Shown in pieces: positions 23,724 through 34,013 of a stretch of 64,000 nucleotides of DNA. Source of the DNA: Brachionus manjavacas (lineage: Eukaryota > Rotifera > Eurotatoria > Ploima > Brachionidae); NCBI GenBank assembly GCA_019054805.1, contig JAHQIY010000002.1, positions 4,464,001 through 4,528,000 of the forward strand. The letters run 5' to 3'. Each line of letters begins with the position of its first letter. The stretch's first letter is position 1. Below the pieces are notes generated by a model, which was not told the DNA's origin, ran no database searches, and saw nothing but the letters and a program-made list of their open reading frames with translations. Position numbers and translations under genes: made by a program.

Positions 23724-23776
23724 CAATTCTTGGTTTAAATGCCAGTTAGCTGGCATTGAATTGTAACTATAGTTAC
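23724..23776. repeat. Nested hairpin plus 14-bp palindrome
   Basis: CAATTC (23724-23729) pairs with GAATTG (23758-23763), enclosing ATGCCA/TGGCAT (23739-23744 with 23751-23756). The perfect palindrome GTAACTATAGTTAC (23763-23776) follows immediately. No associated gene identified; it lies about 390 bp upstream of the tau-like gene's start. Confidence 0.55.
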
Positions 23777-24607
23777 TTCGGTATGAAAAGATGTTATTTC
23801 TGCCGAAAATGTTTCCAGAACAATTGCAAAACTTTAATTAAAACAATGTCATTGGAGGCCATGTTAAATGAAACAAAAATGCTTATTTATTTTCTTTTAT
23901 AAATTAAACAAAAAAGTCTACTCTTAAATGGTTTCATTCGTAAATTTTCTGGAAAAATTAAAAAAATATTAGATGCAATTAAGATTGGTTTTACATCAAT
24001 ATTCCATAGTATGTTTTTCTATGATACCAACTATTTATGAAAACAAACATATTTCTGTTGCCAATAACATACTATAAAGGCCGGATTTATTTGAAATATT
24101 CTGCGACTTAGTTAAATTGTTTCATATAGTAAAACAATGAGGATTGAATGTTCCTAAATTTGAGTAAAACTTTAATTATAATTGGAATAATCTCTAATTA
24201 TAGATTTATTTCAATTAAAATACAGTAAAGTAGTTTCTATTTCTTGAATTTATTTAAAGCCTCAAGTCTTGATATTTTTTTAATTCACCTTTATACTTTC
24301 AATAACACTCTTGTCCAAATGCAGACATTATTATCAATTTTTTTTAAACAAAAATGAAAAATGAATTTTCTTTTTAAATCCTCTATATTATAAAGGTTCT
24401 TGACGTAATATTCTTTATTAAAAATTCCTTTTTAAAATTCAAATTCACATTAAAATTTCATAAAGCAAACAAAGAATTTTGATTTATCAAATTTTATATT
24501 TTAACCTTTTTCTTTTAATATTGGTAAACAAAAACTATGGACTTGTGAGAAACTAAAGCAAATTCGAACAGAAAAGAAAATAAAGAATCAAATGAATTTC
24601 TTAGAAG

Positions 24608-24633
24608 AATTTTCAGCTGAAAAGCTGAAAATT
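24608..24633. repeat. Perfect 11-bp hairpin
   Basis: AATTTTCAGCT and AGCTGAAAATT around a GAAA tetraloop. A GNRA-type loop on a perfect stem would fold well as RNA. No gene context. Confidence 0.5.
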
Positions 24634-25972
24634 TAGCTTTATTTCTATCATTTACTAATCTTAAAAACGATTCAATAATTAAAATGGTTTATTTAAGTAA
24701 AATTTCTTTTTAAATTGTTTTTACAAATGAATTTTTGTTTATTACTATCACAATATTATTTTTTTTTATTTTTTCGGTAATTTTAGCGTGTGAAAAAGAC
24801 CCAGTCGATAAATCAATTTTAAGTTTTATTCATTTCAAAATGAATGCTTGTTATATTTTAAGTAAGTTTTCAATTTCGAATCTCATTGAAAGATATTAAA
24901 ACAATTTTGATATCATTTGTAATAGGAAAAAAATTACTGAATGGAAAACTTTCGCAATAAATTGCTTTAAAATTTTTTGGTTAATCACTATTTAACTTTA
25001 TTTTTTATTGGCCTGTACTCTTATTATCACTAATTTAAATTCGCCTGTATAAATTAATAAATTTTAATTTATAAAACGATTTTTTTATAATAAACTTTTT
25101 ATGTATAAAAAACCCAATAAATGTAAAAATACTTTTTTTCAGTTCGAAAAAAAATTCAAACATCTTAAAATGTTTTTAAAACTTCAAAATACTCGGCCCT
25201 TTTTTATTTGTTTTTGGTCTTTAGTGTCCATTCTTCGAATAAAACTTCTTTCGGATTCACTTTCCAAATCAAACATCAAAAAAGGTTTAACAACAAAAGA
25301 GTTTTTTTAAATCAAAAAAGGTTTTTATTTAAAAAAAAGTTATTTTAAATGCATGTTGCGTTCTAATAAAGTAGATTTATTTTAGTGATAAAAAAATGTA
25401 TTTTAGTTACAAAAACAATTTCTAGCCTTTTTTATTTTAATTCATCAAATTTCTGATCCTGTTATTTGATAATCGATAAAAATTTAATTTATTTATTTAA
25501 TTTATTTATAGATAAAAAAGAATTTATGAAAATATTTTTAAATTTTAACTTTAAATTAGATTATTTGATCACAGAAATTTACGCATAATTATGAGTAAAT
25601 TTTATTTCAATTATATTGTTATTAATACAATTGGAAATTTTTTTTTGGAAATTGCACAAAATTCTATATTTTCAATTAAAACAATATTTTTTTGAAAATT
25701 TTCTTTTTTAATCATTTTGAAATTGAGCTTATTAAAAATATTGAAATTTTCTTAAACCATTACTACAAAAATACAAGGTTTGAAATTTTTCTGAAAAGTT
25801 AAAACCAATTTAATGCTTCCAGTGCTAAAAATTTTGTTTAAAGATTTTTGATTTTAATTCGATCTTAATTTAATTTATTCAGCTGAAATTTTCAATCCAT
25901 ATGTTTTTGAGATTGCTAAGAGACTGGAAACTTAAAAAAAAAGCAATTTAAAAATAAGCGAAATTTAGTCAA

Positions 25973-27088
25973 ATGCTAAAATCTCAGCTTTACGATCCAT
26001 TTACTGATCCGCAACGACCCGAGTTTTACAATGAAAGAATTTTACGAAAAAACACAATAATAAATATACCAAATTCAAGAATTTTTAAATCATATAATTC
26101 AAAATTTTGGATTTCAATAAAATCAACATTATGTCGTCTATTAATGATTTCTTACTCTATGTTTCTAATTATTGAAACAACTCTTTTATTTGATGAAAAT
26201 CTAATACTTTTAAACTTACTTTTTCTTTTCTTAATATTAGCAGATGGATTTGTTGTCATTTTCAAGAGAAAAGGCTTAGAAGATAGATGGTGTTGTTTAT
26301 CAATTCTGTATTTTATTTGCGCAATTTCAATTCCTTTTTGGTTAATTGAAATTAATCATGGCATTTTTCTTACTCTCCAAATTTTCAATCCAGATTTCAT
26401 GCACCATTTTGATCATCATTACAGGCCTTTAAAAGATTCTGATGTAGTTTTAACAAGAGTATCATTGAAAACAGGCGAAGAATTTGACACTGACACAGAT
26501 TGGTTAAATATATCAAAAAAAGAGATGTATTCATCGATGCTAGAGAAACATGAATCATTATTTTGTCTGACACTTATGATATGCAGGGTTTTTATACCAC
26601 AAGCAACTCTGACGTGGGGAGCCATTAGCAGCTTAGTTGAATTTTCTTTCAATACAATTTTTGATATTTATTCTACAATAAATATGTGCAGGGATCCACG
26701 AGTGAATTTATCATATAAAATTAGAATAGCTGGAGTTTTGGTAAGTAATGGGGCACTACTACCGATTTCATTAAACATTTTTCCAGATTCTCAATCTTTC
26801 GATGGACCAAAAATTTCACTTTTAAGAAAAATAACTGATAATTTTTATTTCCGTTTTATCATTCAAATTGTTCTAGCTGATTTACCTTTTTTACTGCTTC
26901 GTTTAGTTGTTTTACAAAATCTAAAATACGTCAAAAAAGAAATGTATTATTTAATAGCTAAACAAATTATAATTATTTTCGTCAAAATTATGGTTATGAT
27001 CTACAATTTTATTTCCAATTTTATTTCATTAAATAATCTAAGAGAAATAGATGCCATGAATAGCCTTGCTAAATTTAAAGTTTTTTGA
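25973..27088 (+). CDS. TMEM26-like multi-pass membrane protein, single exon
   Basis: 371 residues, intronless. Hydrophobic segments lie at about residues 55-75, 80-100, 112-130, 200-225, 260-280, 300-325 and 335-355. GLEDRWCCLSILYFICAISI with PFWLIEI resembles the TMEM26 block containing [20 protein letters not shown]. The late ADLPFLLLRLVV corresponds to its DGPFLVVRLI, and the spacing of an extracellular loop followed by LMICRVFIPQ (human IIGRWLLPIG) also agrees. TMEM26 is a membrane protein of poorly defined function. The N-terminal 45 residues before the first segment are longer than in vertebrates. The AATAAA at 27089-27094 starts right after the stop codon, an unusually tight 3' end. 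The family call rests on recalled similarity. Confidence 0.7.
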   Translation: MLKSQLYDPFTDPQRPEFYNERILRKNTIINIPNSRIFKSYNSKFWISIKSTLCRLLMISYSMFLIIETTLLFDENLILLNLLFLFLILADGFVVIFKRKGLEDRWCCLSILYFICAISIPFWLIEINHGIFLTLQIFNPDFMHHFDHHYRPLKDSDVVLTRVSLKTGEEFDTDTDWLNISKKEMYSSMLEKHESLFCLTLMICRVFIPQATLTWGAISSLVEFSFNTIFDIYSTINMCRDPRVNLSYKIRIAGVLVSNGALLPISLNIFPDSQSFDGPKISLLRKITDNFYFRFIIQIVLADLPFLLLRLVVLQNLKYVKKEMYYLIAKQIIIIFVKIMVMIYNFISNFISLNNLREIDAMNSLAKFKVF

Positions 27089-27409
27089 AATAAATATTTA
27101 AATTTTTTTTTATTTTTGATACTAGATCAATATGCATGCAGTATAAAATCTTGATTTAAAAATAATTTCGACGGCTATTTATTGCATGTATTTACAAAAA
27201 TTTATTGCAAATAAATGTCAAAAAATTGTACCTAGAGAAAATAGCTTAATTAATTCCAGTTCTTGAGCATATCATATTATAAATCTGATTAAGTAGCATA
27301 AACAAAGAAGGTGCTTGAGAAGCGATAGTTTTAGTTGTTGTTTTTTTCTATTGATTTTTAGATATTTAAAAAAATTTAATATTGTAAATTATTATTAAAC
27401 AGAAAAAAA

Positions 27410-27660
27410 TAAGTAGTAGTAATAGGAGTAAAACTGCAGCTAGGAAGTTCGTGTTGTCATTCAACCATTAAGCTTCGCTTTGAAACTATTCAGATTTTTT
27501 GCATTTACCGCTTCTTCCGAGAGCTTATTCAGTCCATTCACCATTCTATTTGTAAAAAAATTATATACAAGACAAAAGATATTTCTTTTCAATTCATATC
27601 TTGTGCTACCAGTTTTTAAGTTAAGGCTGTAATTGACTCTTACAGTATGTTGCAAAAATT
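27410..27660 (-). mobile_element. 3' end of a non-LTR element (RT C-terminal region)
   Basis: Minus-strand frame ending at 27461 encodes LNLKTGSTRYELKRN and NRMVNGLNKLSEEAVNAKNL, the C-terminal block found after RT in this class of LINE. After the stop the minus strand reads CTAGCTGCAGTTTTACTCC and then ATT/ACT triplets, a short tail. 5'-truncated remnant. Confidence 0.65.
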
Positions 27661-27814
27661 AAGAAACTAATTTTTTTTATTTATCTAAAATTGTTCGAGT
27701 TCGACAAAAAATTGAGTGAATTACAAAAAAATTAAAAACACTAATTTTCAGTTTCTTTTTCTACAATTTGATATATTACACTCAGCATAAAAATATGATT
27801 AACTCTTTTTAAAG

Positions 27815-28020
27815 GATCAAATTTCATTCCAAATTTGATTTTAAATGATAAGAAATTCAAAACTAATGAAGAAAAGGAAAAATGCTTCGGAGAACTCTTA
27901 TCTTCAATATTTATACCTAATTCTGATTTAATTGATACTGAGAAAGAAATCGAAACTCTTACTCTGAATTCTTTAGAAATTATGATCAGTGTAATTTTAA
28001 TGATCCAATTTGCTTAAATG
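27815..28020 (+). mobile_element. LINE linker fragment (between endonuclease and RT)
   Basis: A plus-strand frame reads KFKTNEEKEKCFGELLSSIF, the conserved FxT-EEK-x-FGE-L segment preceding RT in these elements (compare FRTDEEKATFFGEFL in the 2-4 kb element). About 200 bp survive. It is in opposite orientation to the neighbouring 3' fragment at 27,410-27,660. Confidence 0.5.
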
Positions 28021-28285
28021 AATTAAGGCAGTGTAATTATCTTAAATAAAAATACTTTTTTCCTAAATAGATATAATTTTTTTATATAAAAAAAATTACT
28101 TAATATAAACAATTTAATTCTATTTTAAATAAAATAATTTTTTTCTCAAACAACTTTTGACTCTCCTAAATAAAATAATTTTCTCTATAAATAAAAAAAA
28201 AACTTTTACAAACAGTTTTGTTTTTTTCTAAATAAAAATAATTTGAAAATAAATAAATTATTAAAATTAAGCTTAAAAATGGAAT

Positions 28286-28480
28286 ATGACGATTCATCAA
28301 ATTCATCTGCCGAGGTATTGTACTTGCATATATTTCTTGGAGTTTGGAATTTGTAAGCATTACATAGCGTTTTGCAAGTTGACCAATAAAGAATTTGATG
28401 AAGGTGATCGTGAATTTGTACAGTTAAAGAAAAGAGGAAGACCACCAAAATCAAATAATGGTCCTTTAAAAAAGAGCTAA
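28286..28480 (+). pseudogene. SWIM-type zinc-finger plus AT-hook fragment
   Basis: The frame carries YCTCIYFLEFGICKHYIAFC, which fits the SWIM pattern C-x-C-x(n)-C-x-H. After an acidic stretch it has KKRGRPPKS, an AT-hook core. SWIM domains are typical of MULE-type transposases and their domesticated relatives. The piece is too short to be a gene, has no recognisable start, and lies among transposon remnants. Most likely a transposase fragment, but a host SWIM-protein retrocopy is possible. Confidence 0.45.
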
Positions 28481-28689
28481 ATATATTTAGCAAAAAACAA
28501 AATTATTTAAAAGAGTATTTTTTTATTTAGTCAAAAATCTTTTTCTTATACTAGGAAATAAAGCATATTTAGGCAGGAACTTTTTTATTTATAAAAAAAT
28601 ATTTTTATTCAAATCTAATAATAAACTATTTAAAAAAAAACTATTTCTATTTAGGAAAAAATAATTTATATTTAGTTTAATTGTTATCT

Positions 28690-30070
28690 CATGAATTAAT
28701 TACAGCCTTAAAAAGATTGGAAAATGAAGCGGCATCAGAACCTGACCAAATTCATAATTTAATGTTAAAAAACTTACCTAGAAATTCATTAAAAGAAATC
28801 ATAGAACTTTTTAATTAATATCTTTGAGAAGGTAAAGTCCCGAAAGCGTGGAAAACTTCGAACATTACTATGATTCAAAAAAAGGTCTCTACTTTACCAG
28901 ATCCTTTAAATTATAGACCAATTAGTATAACGAGTTGTTAAGGAAATTTACTGGAACGAATAGTTTATTCAAAATTATACAATTTTTTGGAACAAAATTG
29001 ACTTTTTATCCAAGAGCAATCTGGATTTAGGAAATATCGGCGAACATCATATAATCTTTTCTTTAAAATTAAAAAAATTTTAAAATTGCTAATAGAAAAA
29101 AAGAGCTTGCTGCTTGTTTTTTGAAATTTTTAAAGCTTTTTATAGGGTTTGGCATGAAGGTTTACTCTTTAACTTGATAAAAATGAATCCACCTCATTAA
29201 TTGATTAACTGGATTAGATCTTTTCTAGACTCTAGGACATTTAAAGCAAATGTGAATGAACAATTGGGTGAAAAATATCAAATAACTGCAGGTGTTCATC
29301 AAGGCTCAGTAATTAGTCCTCTTTTATTTAGTATACATATTAATGACATCCCCAAAAGAAACAAAACAAATAATGAATGCTCTCTGCTTTTCGCAGATGA
29401 TCTAGTTACATTCTTCATTTATAACAAAAAGGGGAACCTAGAAATAAGATAAATAAATACACCAACGAACTAGAACAATGGCTTATTAAATGTAAAATGA
29501 AGATATCAGTTGAAAAGTCGTGTTCAGTAGTCTTCTCTAAGTAAAAAAAAGAGAGTGATAATCTAAACTTAAAAATTAATGGAAACTGAATACTGAGCCA
29601 AAAAAAATCAAGTTTCTTGGTATTAAATTTGATTCTAAGTTAAATTTTAATTTATTAGAAGCCGAAATTAAAGAACGCTGCAATAAATGGCTAATTATTA
29701 TTAAGATATTGTCAAATGGGGTCTTACTTAAAACACACTAGGAAATTTATATAAATCTTTAGTCGGATCAATTTTTGACTATTCTTTTCCTTGCTTGAAT
29801 TCATTTTCAGAAAATAATAACAAAAAATTACAAGCAATTCAGAATACATCAGTCAGATCTATCCTTAAGTTAAAATATGCTAATCTCTCAAACATCGTTT
29901 AAAGATTAAATAATTATATCTATCTTTTTTTAAACTTTTATGATTAGTTTTTACATATCTCTTAATTATGAATTAATTGTGATCCTAAACTGCTTAATTT
30001 AAAAACTCTCCAACTCTATATGTCCTTTCAAAATAACATTACCAAAAAATCTTTATTTAGCCAAAAAATG
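28690..30070 (+). mobile_element. Decayed non-LTR reverse transcriptase (RT core to C-terminal region)
   Basis: Recognisable in shifting frames: EPDQIHNLMLKNLPRNS (about 28,740), PKAWKTSNITMIQKK (about 28,840), NYRPISITSC (about 28,910), EQSGFRK (about 29,010), IDWIRSFLDSRTFKANVNEQ and GVHQGSVISPLLF (29,201-29,330), LLFADDLVTFF with the catalytic ADD (about 29,385). The C-terminal region is then heavily degenerate to about 30,060. Same family as 12,040-12,690 and 40,290-41,250. Confidence 0.75.
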
Positions 30071-30081
30071 GGTAAAAATAT

Positions 30082-30425
30082 GTGTCAAGCCCAATAAAAT
30101 GGAAGATGATGGGTAAGGGTTTTAAAAGTGGAGGCAAAAAGCCAAATGAGATAGCCAATCTGTTTGGTGTATCTTCAAAATGTGTCACTTCAACTAAGAA
30201 ACAATATAAAGAGACTGGTACTGTATCTGATCGAAGTCATTCTAGTAGACCTCGGAAGCTAACTTTTAAAGATGAAAGTTACATTTTTAGAGAGATTAGA
30301 AAATACCTTACTCTAGCTGTCAAAAACTCGACCCTGATTTTAATTCTAAGACTCAAGTAGTTGGGATAAGTAAGTAGACTGTAAAGAGAATTCTCCGAAA
30401 AAAAAGTTTAGAGTTTTGCTACCGC
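30082..30425 (+). pseudogene. Tc1/mariner transposase N-terminal (paired-like HTH) fragment
   Basis: The frame 30,082-30,360 encodes a helix-turn-helix (KKPNEIANLFGVSSKCV) followed by KQYKETGTVSDRSHSSRPRK, the GR-rich linker between the two HTHs of Tc1-type transposases. After a frameshift near 30,320 the second HTH continues (VGISK, stop, TVKRILRKK). The catalytic DDE region is absent. It is joined within a few bases to the tail of a non-LTR element, so this is a truncated, chimeric relic. Confidence 0.65.
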
Positions 30426-30560
30426 AAAAGTTTTCTCTTGAATAGGGTTGTAGATGATTGGAATAATCTATCTACTGAGGTTATTGCATCCTAAAATAAA
30501 AATATATTCAACAAAAGACTGGAAAAATCAAGATAATCTCAAAGGGATAAAATTTAGTCT
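30425..30560 (+). mobile_element. Non-LTR C-terminal fragment fused to the Tc1 relic
   Basis: FSLNRVVDDWNNLSTEVIAS matches the NRVV..WN.LP.EV block near the end of LINE ORF2 (compare NRVVKNWNELP at 9,760). A stop follows. It starts directly where the Tc1 transposase similarity ends. Confidence 0.55.
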
Positions 30561-31044
30561 ATTTAATTTTGTCTTATTTAGTTAAAATGTTATTTATTAT
30601 TTTTGATTTTCCTTTTGAAATGAATGAAATTTTTAATCATACTTTAAAAATCTTATTAAAATTTTTTAGAACTTCAAGAACAAAATTTTTGATCTAAATT
30701 TTTTATTTCTAAACATACAATAAAATTTTTTAATTTAAATTTGGCTTCTTAGTTCTCTACAAAAAAAAAATAATTTTTATCTGCTTTAATTGTTTTTACC
30801 CATGAGTAAAATTAGTTCCTGTTGACTCTCAGCAAACATTTGGAAGAAAAGGCAAACATTTTTTTGAGAAGTTTTTTTGTTTAACTGTTTTTAAATACGA
30901 TTGAAGCACCATTTTTGAATTTAAAGATTTTACAAACATCCATATTCAATAAAACTAAAGTTAATTAATTGAATTTTTTATTTGTGAAAAAAAAAAAATT
31001 ATTTATAGATTTTATTAAATAACTTAGTCAATTTTAGAAATAAT

Positions 31045-32364
31045 TTAAGAATTGTTCTCCTTTAGTTGGCATTTTATGTCCAAATAATAATTTTTTCTAA
31101 AGGGATCGACTTGATCAGCAAGTTTATCTAAATAAGAAAAAATGTTTTCTTTGTAGCTTTCAAAATCCATTATACACATCAATTCAACTAGTTTTAGCAT
31201 ACACCATTTAGAGCTTTCTTTCTCAAATTGATTAAGTTCCATAATACTTTTAAAGTGATTAGATAAAATTTCTGAATCTAATGTTAGATCACGCATCTGA
31301 AATTTAGATTTAAATTCGTAAAAATTTTTTTCTTCATTTAAATCCAATAAAATCTCAATGGGAAACCCAATGCTCTTAATCATAATCTCTAATTTTACTT
31401 TAGAATGTCTTGATCTAGTGAGTAGTTCAAACAATGAATCCAGTTCACTTTGATCATCTTTTGAACCAGCTCTCCAAAATTTGTTTTCAAATCTTAAACT
31501 ATTCTTATCAAATTTAAAATCTAGATTATTTAGCTTAATAAATTTCAAACTCTTATTTAAGTCGATTTCTCTGGTAAATTGAATAGAAATTTCTCTATTA
31601 TTGCAATCTAGTATGAGCTCTCTAATTATACTTTTTTGGTGTTCAAGCAGGAGCCATTTTTGGTATATCCAAGCACTTTGGTCATTTGGATCGGTGTAGA
31701 CTGCGTTTTCAATCAGGTTTAACTCATTTTTGAAAATTTCACTATCAATTTGGTTTTGATAGTATAACTCTTCGATTAATTTATTTCGATAGTGCCATGA
31801 GCTATAGTTGGAAAAGTTTGAGCTTATTTTATCATTTGTAAATTCAAGTTCGTTTTTTTTTTCCAAATTTCCATGTGCTACCACAAAAAATCTATGCCTC
31901 CAGCAATGAAAATTTCGCTCGTCCTGATTCAAAAATTTGCTGCACAAGTTTAATTCATTATTCCAATTTAAATTTTCATTTTTTTCTCCCAAATTTCTAG
32001 AGTTTGATTTCAAAAGACACCATTGACGATGGTACCAAGTCGGATAGGATTTTGGATTTTTTTTCAAGCAAATTTCAGTCAAACTAATTTCATTGATATA
32101 AATTTTAATAATGTCTTCTTCACATGCCGATTGTTCAAAAAATTCGACATTTTTTTTTCTCAAATTCCACAATGTTTGAATATCTGGATTTGAGGCTAGG
32201 ACTTGTTCGCTTAACTTTTGTCCGGTTTCATCGAATTGTTTGTTTTTTATTCGAAACAAACACTCGGACATGGCATACTTGTACGCCTTGAGCTTTTTCT
32301 CACGCTCCAAACGCTTTCTTTCGGCTTGCTCTTCAGTTGTTCTGACTTTTAAACGACCATGCAT
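31045..32364 (-). CDS. RABGGTA: Rab geranylgeranyltransferase (GGTase-II) subunit alpha
   Basis: Non-catalytic alpha subunit of the heterodimer that attaches geranylgeranyl groups to C-terminal cysteines of Rab GTPases presented by REP. 439 residues, intronless. The start MHGRLKV is the family's invariant N-terminus, and EEQAERKRLEREKKLK follows. PFTA/alpha-helical repeats show ANPDIQTLWNLRK, NPKSYPTWYHRQW, DERNFHCWRHRFF, NFSNYSSWHYRN and DPNDQSAWIYQKW. The C-terminal leucine-rich region of mammals (567 residues) is missing, as in other shorter invertebrate or fungal forms. An AATAAA (31016-31011 on the minus strand) lies 29 nt past the stop. Lack of introns among intron-containing neighbours could reflect old retroposition or simple intron loss. 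Very secure call. Confidence 0.95.
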   Translation of the reverse strand: MHGRLKVRTTEEQAERKRLEREKKLKAYKYAMSECLFRIKNKQFDETGQKLSEQVLASNPDIQTLWNLRKKNVEFFEQSACEEDIIKIYINEISLTEICLKKNPKSYPTWYHRQWCLLKSNSRNLGEKNENLNWNNELNLCSKFLNQDERNFHCWRHRFFVVAHGNLEKKNELEFTNDKISSNFSNYSSWHYRNKLIEELYYQNQIDSEIFKNELNLIENAVYTDPNDQSAWIYQKWLLLEHQKSIIRELILDCNNREISIQFTREIDLNKSLKFIKLNNLDFKFDKNSLRFENKFWRAGSKDDQSELDSLFELLTRSRHSKVKLEIMIKSIGFPIEILLDLNEEKNFYEFKSKFQMRDLTLDSEILSNHFKSIMELNQFEKESSKWCMLKLVELMCIMDFESYKENIFSYLDKLADQVDPFRKNYYLDIKCQLKENNS

Positions 32365-33091
32365 TCTTTGTCAAATTTATTTGGATTAATCACTGAATAT
32401 TTTATGTAAAGTTAAAATTTATAAATGAGCTGATTATTTTTAAAAAATTTAAAAGAATCTAAAAATTTAGTCTTAAAAGCAATTCGTGATCATGTAAATT
32501 TTCAATGAAATTTTTTTAAGAAAAATGTTAAACTTTATATTTTCATAAAAAAAGTTACGATTTTGAAATCCGTTAAAATTATTAAAATCATAAAATTATA
32601 ATTTTCATTTGGCTAATTCTAAGCCAAAAAGGACAATTAAAATGATGAAATTTTTCAAGATTACAGAAATTAAAAGTCACGAGAAATTCAAAAAAAAATA
32701 TTATTAATTTTATAAATGCTTATGTAAGAATCTCTTGTAGAACTTTTTTTTTTCTAATATTAAGTTAAGTGTTCTTAATCAATTTTCAAATTTCAATATG
32801 TTTAATAGAAGGAAACATATTAAATTTTGATGTTAAAAATCAAATGTTAAAGACAATTTTTTTATACAATATACTAATCCATCTTTTTATTTCTATAACC
32901 TTTTAATAAGACAGCATGATTTTTTTTTTAAACAATTTTGCGAAAAATCTAGGGATCGTCCGGCAACAGCCTTCGTTTGAACTCTCATATTTGTATTAAG
33001 AATAAATTGACAAAATGATCAAAATAAAATCGAACTAAAATTTTGTTAAAATTACTTGTTGGTAAATATTAAAATAAATTAATTATTAACC
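32365..33091. other. Intergenic, no feature recognised
   Basis: AT-rich sequence upstream of RABGGTA, probably including its promoter. I see no repeat, RNA gene or ORF I can support. Confidence 0.4.
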
Positions 33092-33243
33092 ATGCAGGCT
33101 AAAAATAGCAAGTTCCAGGAACAAGTGGAGGCCCTAAGAGACCAGTTTATACAACAATTATAAGTTCAAAGAGACAATTTTCAGGAGTCAAGATCTGAAA
33201 ATGAACAATTAATTCGCATTCTTTCTGTCGAGGCGAGTTAACT
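33092..33243 (+). pseudogene. Short coiled-coil ORF with in-frame stop (gag-like relic)
   Basis: ATG at 33092 opens MQAKNSKFQEQVEALRDQFI, hits TAA after QQL, then continues in frame with VQRDNFQESRSENEQLIRIL to a second stop near 33,243. Glu/Gln-rich heptads suggest a coiled coil, as at the N-terminus of retroelement gag proteins. No other domain is nearby, so the identity is uncertain. Confidence 0.3.
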
Positions 33244-33524
33244 AAATATATATATAATATACAGGTAATATGCTGATATATTTACCAATTATAGCTCAAA
33301 AGAAACAAAGAATGAACTGAAAATAGTTTTTAAGTATTGAAATTTTTGAGATATTTAATTATTTTTTAGATAAAAAAATTATTTTTCAAATGTTAGAGAA
33401 GATATTCTTTAATTGTTAAGACTATTTCCTTTATTAATCAAAAGCTTTTAAATTTAAGAATAATATTAATTCTATCTGACCAATTTATGGGAAACTTTAG
33501 ATTTTATTTCTGAAGTAACAGCTA

Positions 33525-33795
33525 AAGATTTGTCGGTTGACATATCTACGCAAATTTCGCAAAGGCGTTCGATGAAGTCTCTCATAAAAAGCTTCTGTAT
33601 AAACTCAGATTTCTTGGTTTTGGTGATGGCCTGATAAATTGGATAAAAAAGTTTCTGGTAGAACGTTCTCAAAGATTAGTGTTAAGAGATACTTGGAAAA
33701 AAATTGGAAGCTAACAGTGGAGTTCCACAAACTTCAATGCTAGTTCCTCTACTAGTTATTATTTATATAATCGATAAGTTAAATGTTGTATTTGC
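33525..33795 (+). mobile_element. Reverse-transcriptase fragment (third LINE lineage)
   Basis: Plus strand encodes FAKAFDEVSHKKLLYKL, RFLGFGDGLINWIKKFL and, after a frameshift, SGVPQTSMLVPLL, corresponding to RT motifs around D-F-x-K-A-F-D and G-V-P-Q-G. It is closer to the 6-10 kb LINE than to the 28-30 kb family. It is directly followed by a SINE copy. Confidence 0.65.
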
Positions 33796-33828
33796 ACACA
33801 GAGTGATTTAAATTGGGGCACCTAAGTC

Positions 33829-34013
33829 AGGCTCGTATAGCCGAATGGTTTGTGTGTAAGTACGGTTTTCACTAAGTAATAATTGCGGCGTAGATGATCA
33901 ACTCGATGCAGTAATATCTGTTTCAGATCGGGGCCGTTGCTCAAAAAGATATTGGAAAATGAGATGAGCGTCTCCTCATTATCCACTAGGATAGAAAACG
34001 GACATTTATTATA
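33829..34013 (+). mobile_element. tRNA-derived SINE, copy A (internally deleted)
   Basis: Begins with GCTCGTATAGCCGAATGG, a tRNA D-arm/box-A-like head. It then jumps over the box-B region (about 110 bp missing relative to copy B) into the shared core GATGATCAACTCGATGCAG ... CAGATCGG, and ends TAGAAAACGGACATTTATTA. No clear target-site duplication. Confidence 0.7.

Larger units (their letters stand above)
23339..25972. other. Intergenic AT-rich region with several short hairpins
   Basis: No gene assembled. It holds a compound hairpin (23,724-23,776), a 10-bp inverted repeat ATAGTATGTT/AACATACTAT (about 24,007-24,073), a perfect 11-bp hairpin (24,608-24,633) and one exon-like segment (24,787-24,861) with good splice borders but no partners. 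Confidence 0.4.
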
